Assembly (NCBI RefSeq): GCF_014196345.1
Contig: NZ_JACIDN010000001.1
Span: forward strand, 1-64,000
Origin: Methylobacterium brachythecii
GTDB taxonomy: Bacteria; Pseudomonadota; Alphaproteobacteria; Rhizobiales; Beijerinckiaceae
Length of the DNA stretch: 64,000 nt
Reading direction: 5' to 3'
The notes below the pieces were generated by a model. That model did not search any database. It was not told the origin of the DNA and saw only the letters and a program-made list of their open reading frames with translations. Every line of letters begins with the position of its first letter. Within the stretch, counting starts at the first letter, position 1. Shown here in pieces: positions 8,794 to 17,184 of the stretch. The position numbers and the translations under genes were made by a program.

Positions 8794-9156
8794 GCTCAGC
8801 CTCACGCGCCGTTCCTCACTCGCACCACGGTGGCCCCGCAATCGGTCTGAGCAACCGCGAAAAGCCAGGGTGTTCCGACCATGGCGGGCGGTCGCCTGTC
8901 AAGCGATCAGGCTGCGCGAGAACACCCCGCTGCGCCAGCGACTTGGCTGTACGTTCGATCCGTGCCGGCGGCCTCGATCGAAAGCAGCCAGCCACCAATG
9001 CCTATGATGAAGTTCAAATTTTTTGGATGATGAAGCCAAATATTTTGCGGCGAGTCCCAAGGTCCCAGCCAGGTGATGGTTGTTGTATTCAAAATGCGTT
9101 GAACTAGAACCGAAACCGACAAGAAAAACTCAAACAGCGGACGTCGAGAAGCGCTC
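8794..9156. other. Intergenic region upstream of the oxalate cluster
   Basis: About 360 bases between the divergent IalB-like gene and the oxlT-like gene. The part from about 9000 to 9130 is visibly A/T-richer than the surroundings, as expected of a promoter region. No clear sigma-70 boxes, operator or riboswitch could be named by eye. Confidence 0.4.
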
Positions 9157-10467
9157 ATGGCCCTGCATGCCGCCGACCCCGTGTCCGGTCCGGACACTCA
9201 TGCCGGCTCTGCGGTGGCCGCTCCCGCATTCGGCCGCTGGGGCCAGCTCACCATCGGTGTGATCTGCATGGTGATGATCGCCAACCTCCAGTACGGCTGG
9301 ACGTTCTTCGTCCCCGACATCCAGAAGAAGTTCGGCTTCGATCGCGCCGCGATCCAGTGGGCCTTCACGCTGTTCGTGTTGTTCGAGACCTGGCTCGTGC
9401 CGATCGAGGGCTGGTTCGTCGACAAGTACGGCCCGCGGGTCGTGGTGCTGTTCGGCGGTCTGCTCTGCGGCATCGGCTGGGTGATCAACTCCTACGCCGA
9501 CACGCTGAACCTGTTCTATCTCGGCCAGGTCATCGCTGGCATCGGCGCTGGCGCGGTGTACGGCACCTGCGTCGGCAGTGCGCTGAAGTGGTTTCCGGAC
9601 AAGCGCGGCCTCGCCGCCGGCATCACCGCGGCCGGCTTCGGTGCCGGCTCGGCGCTCACCGTCGCCCCGATCCAATGGATGATCTCGGACCACGGCTTCC
9701 AGGCCGCCTTCTTCTATTTCGGCATCGGCCAGGGCGTGATCGTCTGCGTGCTCGCGCTGCTGCTCGCCTCTCCGAAGAAGGGGCAGCTGCCGCAGGCTCC
9801 CGCTCAGACCAACGTCATCCAGACCCGGCGCAACTACACGCCGTCCGAGGTCGCCCGTCAGCCGATTTTCTGGCTGATGTACTTCATGTTCGTCATCGTC
9901 GGCGCCGGAGGCCTGATGATCACGGCCAACCTGAAGCCGATCGCCGCCGATATCGGCGTCGACAAAGTGCCCGTGACGATCCTCGGCCTGACCATGGTGG
10001 CGATCACCTTCGCGGCGACGATCGACCGGGTGCTCAACGGTCTGACGCGTCCGTTCTTCGGCTGGGTCTCGGACAAGATCGGCCGCGAGAACACCATGTT
10101 CATCGCCTTCGCCATGGAAGGCGGCGGCATCTACATGCTCTACCTCTGGGGCCACGACCCGCTGTGGTTCGTGCTGCTCTCGGGCTTCGTGTTCTTCGCC
10201 TGGGGCGAGATCTACTCGCTGTTCCCCTCGACCTGCACGGACACGTTCGGCTCGAAATTCGCCGCGACCAATGCGGGCCTGCTCTACACGGCCAAGGGTA
10301 CGGCAGCGTTGCTCGTTCCGGCCGCGAACTATCTGCAGCAGAGCTCGGGCAACTGGAACGGCGTCTTCCTGGTCGCGGCCGGCGCCAACATCCTGGCCTC
10401 GCTGCTCGCCATCGCCGTGCTGAAGCCCTGGCGCGCCCGCGTCGTCGCCCGGAGCGCCGCGGCATGA
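9157..10467 (+). CDS. oxlT: Oxalate/formate antiporter-type MFS transporter
   Basis: A 436-residue major facilitator protein with about 12 membrane segments, closest by pattern to the OxlT family (oxalate uptake in exchange for formate or a related anion). Family-like features are the first helix GVICMVMIANLQYGWTFFV, the A-motif-like segment GWFVDKYGPR, the helix-5 Gly-rich AAGFGAGSALT, and the conserved arginine-bearing GWVSDKIGRENTMF loop. It is the first gene of a four-gene cluster (FAH protein, PanE-type reductase, acyl-CoA ligase). Its stop overlaps the next start (ATGA), indicating translational coupling. Oxalate as substrate is inferred from context; related monocarboxylate transporters cannot be excluded by sequence alone. 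Confidence 0.85.
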   Translation: MALHAADPVSGPDTHAGSAVAAPAFGRWGQLTIGVICMVMIANLQYGWTFFVPDIQKKFGFDRAAIQWAFTLFVLFETWLVPIEGWFVDKYGPRVVVLFGGLLCGIGWVINSYADTLNLFYLGQVIAGIGAGAVYGTCVGSALKWFPDKRGLAAGITAAGFGAGSALTVAPIQWMISDHGFQAAFFYFGIGQGVIVCVLALLLASPKKGQLPQAPAQTNVIQTRRNYTPSEVARQPIFWLMYFMFVIVGAGGLMITANLKPIAADIGVDKVPVTILGLTMVAITFAATIDRVLNGLTRPFFGWVSDKIGRENTMFIAFAMEGGGIYMLYLWGHDPLWFVLLSGFVFFAWGEIYSLFPSTCTDTFGSKFAATNAGLLYTAKGTAALLVPAANYLQQSSGNWNGVFLVAAGANILASLLAIAVLKPWRARVVARSAAA

Positions 10468-11228
10468 CCCTTTGGATCCGCTACACGCATGACGGCCGCG
10501 AGGGCTTCGGCCAGCTCGACGGCGAGCGCATCGCCGTCTTCGAGGGCGACCTGTTCGGCGCGCCGACGGCGACCGGAGAGACGTTGCCTCTCGCCGAGGT
10601 CGCTGTCGCGATGCCCTGCCGCCCCTCGAAGCTGATTGCGCTCTGGAACAACTTCCACGCCATGGCGGAGAAGCAGGAGCTGACGCTTCCCGAGGCGCCG
10701 CTGTTCTTCGTGAAGCCCGCGAGCAGCTACGCCGCGTCTGGCGCCGTCATCCCGATCCCCGAGGCGGCCGGCCGCGTGGTCTACGAGGGCGAGCTCGGCA
10801 TCGTCATCGGCAAGCGCATCCGCGACGCGGACGAGGCAACGGCAGCCGACGCGATCTTCGGCTACACCTGCACCAACGACGTCACCGCGCCCTCCATCCT
10901 CAAGGCGGATGCGAGCTTCGCGCAATGGGTACGCGCCAAGGGCCTCGACGGGTTCTCGCCCTTTGGCCCCGTCATCGCCACCGGCCTCGACCCGGCGACG
11001 CTTACGGTGCGCACGCTGGTGAACGGGCGCGAGCGCCAAAACTATCCGGTCTCCGACATGGTCTTCCCGCCGGCCCGCCTCGTGTCGCTGCTCTCGCAGG
11101 GCATGACCCTGGAGCCGGGCGACCTCATCGCCTGCGGCACCTCCAACGGCGTCGGACCGATTCCGAAGGGCGCCACCGTCGACGTGGTGATCGACGGAAT
11201 CGGCGCCCTCTCCAACCGCTTCGAGTAG
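10464..11228 (+). CDS. Fumarylacetoacetate hydrolase (FAH) family protein
   Basis: A 254-residue FAH-fold protein. Members hydrolyse, decarboxylate or isomerise small 2-oxo or 1,3-dicarbonyl acids using a divalent metal. The metal ligands are visible in VVYEGELGIVIGK (two glutamates) and the later aspartate in FGYTCTNDVTA; the substrate-side segment GFSPFGPVIAT and the DLIACGTSNGVGPIPKG turn also fit. The ATG at 10464 overlaps the stop of the antiporter gene by four bases. Its place between oxalate transport and oxalyl-CoA reduction suggests a role on oxalate or a by-product, but no reaction can be assigned from sequence. Confidence 0.85.
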   Translation: MTLWIRYTHDGREGFGQLDGERIAVFEGDLFGAPTATGETLPLAEVAVAMPCRPSKLIALWNNFHAMAEKQELTLPEAPLFFVKPASSYAASGAVIPIPEAAGRVVYEGELGIVIGKRIRDADEATAADAIFGYTCTNDVTAPSILKADASFAQWVRAKGLDGFSPFGPVIATGLDPATLTVRTLVNGRERQNYPVSDMVFPPARLVSLLSQGMTLEPGDLIACGTSNGVGPIPKGATVDVVIDGIGALSNRFE

Positions 11229-11377
11229 AGGTCGAGCAAGACCAAGGGACAGGTGTCTCTGCTGGACTGGCATATAGTATTACCGGCCAGCCCAAGGTTT
11301 GAACGATACGACGAGAGGCGTCTGCCGGATCACGATCCCGGTCGAGGCCTCGACGGAAACCAGACACGGACACAGGC

Positions 11378-12385
11378 ATGAGCATCGCGATCGTCGGCGC
11401 CGGAGCCATCGGCGGATATCTCGGAGTCAGGCTGGCGGAAGCCGGCGAGGACGTCACCTTCATCGCCCGCAGCAACGCGGCGGCCATCGCCAAGGACGGC
11501 CTTCGGCTGATCGAGGAGGACGGCAAGGAAATCCACGCCAGGAACGTGAAGGCGACGCGCTCCATGGAGGAGGCCGGCCGGCACGACATCGTGCTGCTCA
11601 CGGTGAAGGCGCACCAGGTCGGGCCGATCGCGGCCGATCTCAAGCACCTGATTGGCCCCGAGACGGTCGTCGTCACCATGCAGAACGGCATTCCGTGGTG
11701 GTACTTCTCGGGTGGCCATGGCGGCCAATACGAGGGCACGCAGCTCGAGACCGCCGATCCGGGCGGACTGATCGCGCAGCATCTCGACCCGCGCCAGGTG
11801 ATCGGCTCGGTGGTCTATCCGGCCGCCGTGCTGACCGATCCCGGCACCGTGACGGTGATCGAGGGCAACCGCTTCGGCCTCGGCGAGCTCGACGGCTCGA
11901 AATCCGAGCGCGCGCTCAACGTCTCGCAGCGCCTGACCAAGGCCGGCTTCAAGGCGCCGGTGACCAACGATATCCGGGCCGAGCTCTGGCTCAAGCTCTG
12001 GGGCAACCTCAGCTTCAACCCGATCTCGGCGCTCAGCCACGCGACGCTGGAAGACATCTGCCGCTTCCCCGACACGCGAGAGCTCGCGATCGCGATGATG
12101 AAGGAAGCCGAGAAGATCGCGAACACGCTCGGCGTCACCTTCCGCGTCGGCATCGACAAGCGCATCGCCGGTGCTGAGAAGGTCGGCGCGCACAAGACCT
12201 CGATGCTGCAGGACGTCGAGGCCGGCCGGCCGATCGAGTTGGAGGCCTTGGTCGGCTCGGTGATCGAGCTGGGCCGGCTCGTCGGCGTGCCGACGCCCCA
12301 CATCGATACCGTTTACGCATTGATGAGGCTCCTGGCGCGCAGCCTCGAGACGGCGAACGGCCGTCTCGCCATCGCGCAGGCTTGA
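11378..12385 (+). CDS. panE2: PanE2-type 2-ketopantoate reductase homologue (oxalyl-CoA reductase)
   Basis: A 335-residue NADPH-dependent reductase of the ketopantoate reductase fold. The Rossmann motif GAGAIGGYLG is at residues 7-16, the MQNGIPWW loop at 101-108, and the catalytic LKLWGNLSFNPISAL segment at 205-219 holds Lys206 and Asn210. In Methylobacterium extorquens AM1 a PanE-like protein, PanE2, has been reported to reduce oxalyl-CoA to glyoxylate. The neighbours here, an OxlT-type antiporter and an acyl-CoA ligase of the oxalyl-CoA synthetase type, match that role much better than pantothenate synthesis. It is 150 bases downstream of the FAH gene and 28 bases before the ligase gene. 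Confidence 0.85.
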   Translation: MSIAIVGAGAIGGYLGVRLAEAGEDVTFIARSNAAAIAKDGLRLIEEDGKEIHARNVKATRSMEEAGRHDIVLLTVKAHQVGPIAADLKHLIGPETVVVTMQNGIPWWYFSGGHGGQYEGTQLETADPGGLIAQHLDPRQVIGSVVYPAAVLTDPGTVTVIEGNRFGLGELDGSKSERALNVSQRLTKAGFKAPVTNDIRAELWLKLWGNLSFNPISALSHATLEDICRFPDTRELAIAMMKEAEKIANTLGVTFRVGIDKRIAGAEKVGAHKTSMLQDVEAGRPIELEALVGSVIELGRLVGVPTPHIDTVYALMRLLARSLETANGRLAIAQA

Positions 12386-12413
12386 GTCTCGGACCATTCA
12401 GATCGCAGGGAAA

Positions 12414-13964
12414 ATGACCGTGGCCGCATCTGCTCCCCCGTCAGCGACGACCCTCCACGCTCTCCTCCAGCACGGCGCCGATGATGCGTCGGCGTTGTCG
12501 AGCCCCGGCGGCGTGCCGCTGAGCTTCGCCGCGCTTCGTGCGCTGGCCGAACGCACCGTCGCCGACCTGAACGCGCACGGCATCGGCCGCGGCGACCGCG
12601 TGGCGATCGTGCTGCCGAACGGGCCGGAGATGGCCACGGCCTTCATCTCGGTCGCCTCCGGCGCGACCTCGGCCCCGCTCAACCCGTCCTACAAGGCGGA
12701 CGAGTTCGAATTCTACATGAGCGACCTCAACGCGAAGCTGCTCATCGTCGCCGAGGGCAGCGAGTCGGCCTCGGTCGCCGTCGCGGAGAAGCTCGGCCTC
12801 GCCGTCGCCCGCCTGACCCCGACGCCGGACCAGGGCGCCGGCAGCTTCACCCTCGCCTTCGCCGGCGAGGCAGCCAGTCCGGCCGAGCAGAGCGGCCGCG
12901 CCGAGCCCGACGACATCGCCCTGATCCTGCACACCTCGGGCACCACGTCGCGTCCGAAGATCGTGCCGCTCAAGCAGTCGAACGTCTGCGCCTCGGCCCG
13001 CAACATCCGCACGGCGCTGGCCTTCACGCCGGAGGATCGCGGCCTCAACATCATGCCACTGTTCCACATCCACGGACTGATTGCGGGCGTGCTCGCCCCG
13101 CTCTCGGCCGGCGGCCAGGTCTGCTGCTCGCCGGGCTTCAACGCGCTGAAGTTCTTCGGCTGGATGGAGGAGGTGAAGCCCACCTGGTACACGGGCGTGC
13201 CCACCATGCATCAGGCGATCCTCGGCCGCGCCGCGCGCAACCGCGAGATCATCGAGTCGACGCCTCTGCGCTTCATCCGCTCGTCCTCGTCCTCTCTTCC
13301 GCCGCAGGTGCTGCGCGAGCTCGAAGAGACCTTCGGCGCTCCGGTCGTCGAGGCCTACGGCATGACCGAGGCCTCCCACCAGATGGCCTCGAACCCGTTG
13401 CCGCCCAAGCCGAACCGCCCCGGTTCGGTCGGCCTCGCCGCCGGTCCCGAGATCGCGGTGGTGGACCATGACGGCGAGCCGCTGCCGGCAGGCGAGACCG
13501 GCGAGATCGTCATCCGCGGCGATAACGTGATGCCGGGCTACGAGAACAACGACAAAGCCAATGAGGGGGCCTTCACCAAGCAGGGCTGGTTCCGCACCGG
13601 CGACCAGGGCGTGCTCTGTCCGGAAGGCTATCTGACGATCACGGGGCGCCTCAAGGAGATCATCAACCGCGGCGGCGAAAAGATCTCGCCGCGCGAGGTC
13701 GACGAGATCCTGATGGATCACCCCGCAGTGTCCCAGTGCGTGACCTTCGCGGTGCCCCACGACAAGCTCGGCGAGGACGTTTGCGCCGCGATCGTACTGC
13801 GCGAGGGGGCCTCGGCTCTCGAGAAGGAGATCCGCAGTTTCGCCTCCGAGCGGCTCGCGGCCTTCAAGGTGCCGGCCAAGATCGTCATCCTCGACGAGAT
13901 CCCGAAAGGCGCCACCGGCAAGCTCCAGCGCATCGGGCTGGCCGAGAAGCTCGGGCTGGCCTGA
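12414..13964 (+). CDS. Acyl-CoA ligase, probable oxalyl-CoA synthetase
   Basis: A 516-residue AMP-forming CoA ligase. The P-loop HTSGTTSRPKIVPL (about 173-186), the MPLFHIHGLIAGVL segment, AYGMTEASHQM and the hinge ITGRLKEIINRGGEKISPREV are in order, and the C-terminal catalytic lysine is in GATGKLQR. The SRPK variant of the P-loop and the AYGMTEASHQMASNPLPP stretch are typical of the AAE3/Pcs60 group, whose plant and yeast members are oxalyl-CoA synthetases. Placed directly after the PanE2-type reductase, it would supply oxalyl-CoA for reduction to glyoxylate. Assignment to oxalate is by family pattern and context. Confidence 0.88.
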   Translation: MTVAASAPPSATTLHALLQHGADDASALSSPGGVPLSFAALRALAERTVADLNAHGIGRGDRVAIVLPNGPEMATAFISVASGATSAPLNPSYKADEFEFYMSDLNAKLLIVAEGSESASVAVAEKLGLAVARLTPTPDQGAGSFTLAFAGEAASPAEQSGRAEPDDIALILHTSGTTSRPKIVPLKQSNVCASARNIRTALAFTPEDRGLNIMPLFHIHGLIAGVLAPLSAGGQVCCSPGFNALKFFGWMEEVKPTWYTGVPTMHQAILGRAARNREIIESTPLRFIRSSSSSLPPQVLRELEETFGAPVVEAYGMTEASHQMASNPLPPKPNRPGSVGLAAGPEIAVVDHDGEPLPAGETGEIVIRGDNVMPGYENNDKANEGAFTKQGWFRTGDQGVLCPEGYLTITGRLKEIINRGGEKISPREVDEILMDHPAVSQCVTFAVPHDKLGEDVCAAIVLREGASALEKEIRSFASERLAAFKVPAKIVILDEIPKGATGKLQRIGLAEKLGLA

Positions 13965-14163
13965 CGGTCACGAGGGCGGATCTTCGCCCTCGGCTCAAGG
14001 CCCCGAAGAATAAGATAAACTTAAAATCTCGCATCCAAAAATGATGCGGGATGTGACGTCTTGTGTTTTGCGTATTCGGCAAAAGTCTCTACATCCAATG
14101 ACACTTCGAATCCGGCGATAACGACCGGATGATTAAGAAGAAGCATCGGGAGGATTTTGCAAC

Positions 14164-14472
14164 ATGTGCATCAAGACCGTCCTGCCGCTGGCCGCGGTCC
14201 TGATCCTGCCTTTGCCGGCTCAGGCGCTGACCATGGCCGATCCGCTCACCGCCTGGGCCAATGCCTCGGCCATGGACCGGATGGCGCTCGCCACACGCTT
14301 CGGGAAGTCGTTCGTCTCCCTCAACGAGGGCTTCACGAGCGGCTTCTTCCTCAAATGCATCGACGACATCTCGATCTATGGGGGCGCCAAGGATGCCAAG
14401 ATCGAGGACGCGATGCGCGAATGCGTCGCCTCCAAGCAGCGGCTCAAGGCGACACCCGACGACGACGAGTGA
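14164..14472 (+). CDS. Small secreted hypothetical protein
   Basis: A 102-residue protein with an N-terminal signal peptide (about residues 1-22, ending AQA) and a short mature chain holding two cysteines (in FFLKCIDDI and MRECVASK) that could form a disulphide. The tail is acidic (PDDDE). A strong GGGAGG ribosome binding site lies about 12 bases before the ATG. The 200 bases upstream are A/T-rich. No family was recognised. It converges with kup across ten bases. Confidence 0.75.
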   Translation: MCIKTVLPLAAVLILPLPAQALTMADPLTAWANASAMDRMALATRFGKSFVSLNEGFTSGFFLKCIDDISIYGGAKDAKIEDAMRECVASKQRLKATPDDDE

Positions 14473-14482
14473 TCGGGCTCGG

Positions 14483-16453
14483 CTAGATCTCGATCTCGGT
14501 GCCGACCTCTACCACCTGGCGGGTCGGCAGGCCGAAATGGGCGCCCGTGCGCTCGGCGTTGCGCTTCATGAAGGCGAAGACGCCCTCGCGCCAGGCGGCC
14601 ATTCCGGGATGGGTCGGTGAGGGGATGACCGCCTCGTGGCCGACGAAATAGGTCAGGTCCTCGATGAATTCGGGCGGGAGCAGACCGCTCGCTACCGCGC
14701 AGCGCAGGCCCTCGGGGATCGAGGCCGTCTGCATGAAGCCGTAGCGCAGGACCACCCGTTCCATGCCGCACGTATGATGCGAGATCGCCTTGCGGATGCC
14801 GGAGGCGACGAGGGTCACCTTCGCCCGCTCGCTGGCGGGGATGACCGGCTCCTCTTCGTAGATCACGGTGATCAGCAGGATGCGCTCGTGCAGGCATTTG
14901 CTGCGGTCGACCAGCCGGCCGAGTGCCAGCGGGATGCCCTCAGCGCCCGCCGCAAGGAACGCCGCGGTGCCCGGCAGCGTGACCGGCGGGTCCGATGCGA
15001 GCTTCGCCAGGAAGCCCTCGACCGGCTCGCGGAGCGTCTTGCGTTGTGCCTCCAGCAGGCGGTTGCCGGTCAGCCAGGTCAGCATCAGGAAGGCGACGGT
15101 GAAGGCGAGCACCAGCGGAAACCAACCGCCCTCGAACAGCTTCACGCTGTTGGCCGAGAGGAAGATCAGGTCGACGACGAGGAAGGCGCCGTTCAGCGCG
15201 AAGACGGCGATCGGGTTGTAGCCCCACTTCAGGGCGACCAGCGCCGCGAGCAGAGTGGTGATCGCCATCAGCGCCGAGACGGCGATGCCATAGGCGCCGG
15301 CCAGGGCATCGGACGAGCCGAAGATCAGCACCGCCGTGATCGTTGCGAGCGCCAGCAGCCAGTTCACCGCCGGCACGTAGATCTGGCCGCGCTCGTCCCG
15401 CGCCGTGTGGATCACGCGCAGCGGAGGCATGAAGCCGAGCTGGATCGCCTGTTGGGTCAGCGAGAACACTCCGGAGATTACGGCCTGGGAGGCGATCACG
15501 GCAGCCAGGGTCGCCAGGGCGAGCAGCGGATAATGCGCCCAATCCGGCGCGAGGCGGTAGAACGGGTTCTCGATTGCGTCCGGCTCGACGATAAGCAGGG
15601 CGCCCTGACCGAGATAATGGATGACCAGCGCCGGCAGCACGAGGCAGAACCAGGCCTTGCGGATTGCCGAGGCGCCGAAATGGCCGAGATCGGCATACAT
15701 CGCCTCGCCACCGGTCACGGCGAGGAAGGCCGCGCCCATCATGGCGAAGCTGACGTGCCAGCCGGCATGAGTGACGAATTCCACCGCCTTCAGCGGATTG
15801 ACCGCCGACAGGATCTGCGGCGCATGCACGATGCCGCCGACGCCCATCAGGGCGAGCACCAGAAACCAGACCAGCATCACCGGCCCGAAGACCTGCCCAA
15901 TGGTGGCGACGCCCTTGCGCTGGACGTAGAAGATCCCGAGCAGGATCACGAGCGTGATCGGCACCACGAAGCGCCCGAGCGCCGGCGCGTCGACCTTGAG
16001 GCCCTCGATGGCGGAAAGCACTGAAATCGCTGGCGTGATCGCGCCATCGCCATAGAGCAGGGCCGCACCGATCAGGCCCACGACGAGCAGCAAACCCTGC
16101 CGCGTTCCCGCCTCCGCATGGCGTGCGCCGAGGAGCGCCAGCATCGCGACGATGCCGCCCTCGCCCCGGTTGTCCGCGCGCAGGATCAGCACCGCGTATT
16201 TCAGCGAGACGATGAGGATCAGCGACCAGAGGATCAGCGAGATCGCGCCGGTGGCGGCCAGGGGCACAGGCGCGCCGCCAGCGGTCGCCGCCTTCACCGC
16301 CTCCTTGAAGGCGTAGAGCGGACTGGTGCCGATGTCGCCGTAGACAACGCCAAGCGCCCCGAGCGTCAGGGCCGGCCCCGCCGCATGGCGGACCGCCCCG
16401 GGCTTTCGCGCGACGGGAGGCGTGTCGACGGCCGGCGCGGCAGCTTGGCTCAA
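14483..16453 (-). CDS. kup: Kup family low-affinity potassium transporter
   Basis: A 656-residue KUP/HAK/KT-type potassium:proton symporter. The family start GALGVVYGDIGTSPLYAFKEAV is near residue 30, followed by about 12 membrane segments and a C-terminal cytoplasmic domain of about 180 residues (from RKTLREPVEGFL to VVEVGTEIEI). The start is taken as TTG at 16453, where a GGAG ribosome binding site is correctly spaced. No ATG is close, and the frame further upstream reads as non-coding and overlaps another small gene. The alternative would be a much longer N-terminal extension, which is unlikely for this family. Confidence 0.9.
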   Translation of the reverse strand: MSQAAAPAVDTPPVARKPGAVRHAAGPALTLGALGVVYGDIGTSPLYAFKEAVKAATAGGAPVPLAATGAISLILWSLILIVSLKYAVLILRADNRGEGGIVAMLALLGARHAEAGTRQGLLLVVGLIGAALLYGDGAITPAISVLSAIEGLKVDAPALGRFVVPITLVILLGIFYVQRKGVATIGQVFGPVMLVWFLVLALMGVGGIVHAPQILSAVNPLKAVEFVTHAGWHVSFAMMGAAFLAVTGGEAMYADLGHFGASAIRKAWFCLVLPALVIHYLGQGALLIVEPDAIENPFYRLAPDWAHYPLLALATLAAVIASQAVISGVFSLTQQAIQLGFMPPLRVIHTARDERGQIYVPAVNWLLALATITAVLIFGSSDALAGAYGIAVSALMAITTLLAALVALKWGYNPIAVFALNGAFLVVDLIFLSANSVKLFEGGWFPLVLAFTVAFLMLTWLTGNRLLEAQRKTLREPVEGFLAKLASDPPVTLPGTAAFLAAGAEGIPLALGRLVDRSKCLHERILLITVIYEEEPVIPASERAKVTLVASGIRKAISHHTCGMERVVLRYGFMQTASIPEGLRCAVASGLLPPEFIEDLTYFVGHEAVIPSPTHPGMAAWREGVFAFMKRNAERTGAHFGLPTRQVVEVGTEIEI

Positions 16454-16601
16454 CGTGCGGCTCCGATTCCGAGCGCGACTGTTGAGGTGGAGAGGTAGCC
16501 TAACCTGCGTCGCCGTCCAGGGCTCGGCCGACGCTATCCCCTTCGGACAGCCGGTCGAGGCGAGAATTCGGTAGGCCGCCCGACTTTGCCGGGGGCTTTC
16601 G

Positions 16602-16850
16602 TCAGGCGAGTTCCAGCAACGCCTCGGCCGCAGATGCGCGCATCCCGAGCGGACCCGCGTGCAGCGCCTCGACGAGCAGCCGGATTTCCTCCGGGAAAAG
16701 CGCCTCGTGTTCAAGCCCGAAGGCCGTATCGAGCGCGGGGCCGAGGGCGCGCGCCAGGGGATGGGCGGGCGAGCCAGCCGGCGAGTCATCCCCGCCGAAC
16801 CGGATGAGACCGGAAACGAAGTCGATGGCGAAGGGCCGAGAGCCGCGCAT
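16602..16850 (-). CDS. Small hypothetical protein
   Basis: An 82-residue acidic, leucine/alanine-rich protein upstream of kup in the same direction. The codons show the high third-position GC of real genes in this window, which is the main support. The C-terminal half (EIRLLVEALHAGPLGMRASAAEALLELA) is likely helical. No ribosome binding site is evident before the ATG at 16850, so the start may be wrong. No family was recognised. Confidence 0.55.
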   Translation of the reverse strand: MRGSRPFAIDFVSGLIRFGGDDSPAGSPAHPLARALGPALDTAFGLEHEALFPEEIRLLVEALHAGPLGMRASAAEALLELA

Positions 16851-17184
16851 GAAGTCCAGAACCGTGCACGGCCGGTCGGAAACGACGGGCGCTCGTGCAA
16901 GGCTCAAGCTGAGCCATCGCGATTGAACGCAGGCTGAAGCGCGCGATGCCGTTGCGTTCAGCAGGCCCCGTCTGTGGACAGATTTCGCGAGGGCGGCGGC
17001 GACCTGTCGGCTCGGACGTGCTGACGGCGACGGCCGGCAGACCCTATCTGGTCCTCGTCGCCCCGCGTGAAGGGGCAACGATCAGCTCTGCCAGCCCAGC
17101 GGGGTGCGCAGCTCTGGTCGAGGATGCGACAGGCACCTCGGCCGCGCACCCCGTCCCGCGCTCTGCCGATACCGAAAGGCCCGC
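16851..17184. other. Intergenic region before the DNA glycosylase gene
   Basis: About 330 bases between the small hypothetical gene and the divergent glycosylase gene. It must contain promoters for both. No hairpin, repeat or recognisable operator was seen. Confidence 0.4.

Noticed and set aside
9357..10463. Plus-strand open frame overlapping oxlT and running into the FAH gene
   Set aside because: Only the part from 10464 matches a family. The upstream part is an Arg-rich out-of-frame reading of the antiporter gene.
14028..14048. Terminator after the oxalyl-CoA-synthetase-like gene
   Set aside because: Only a 6-bp stem (CGCATC/GATGCG) with a seven-base loop and no T-run; too weak to call.
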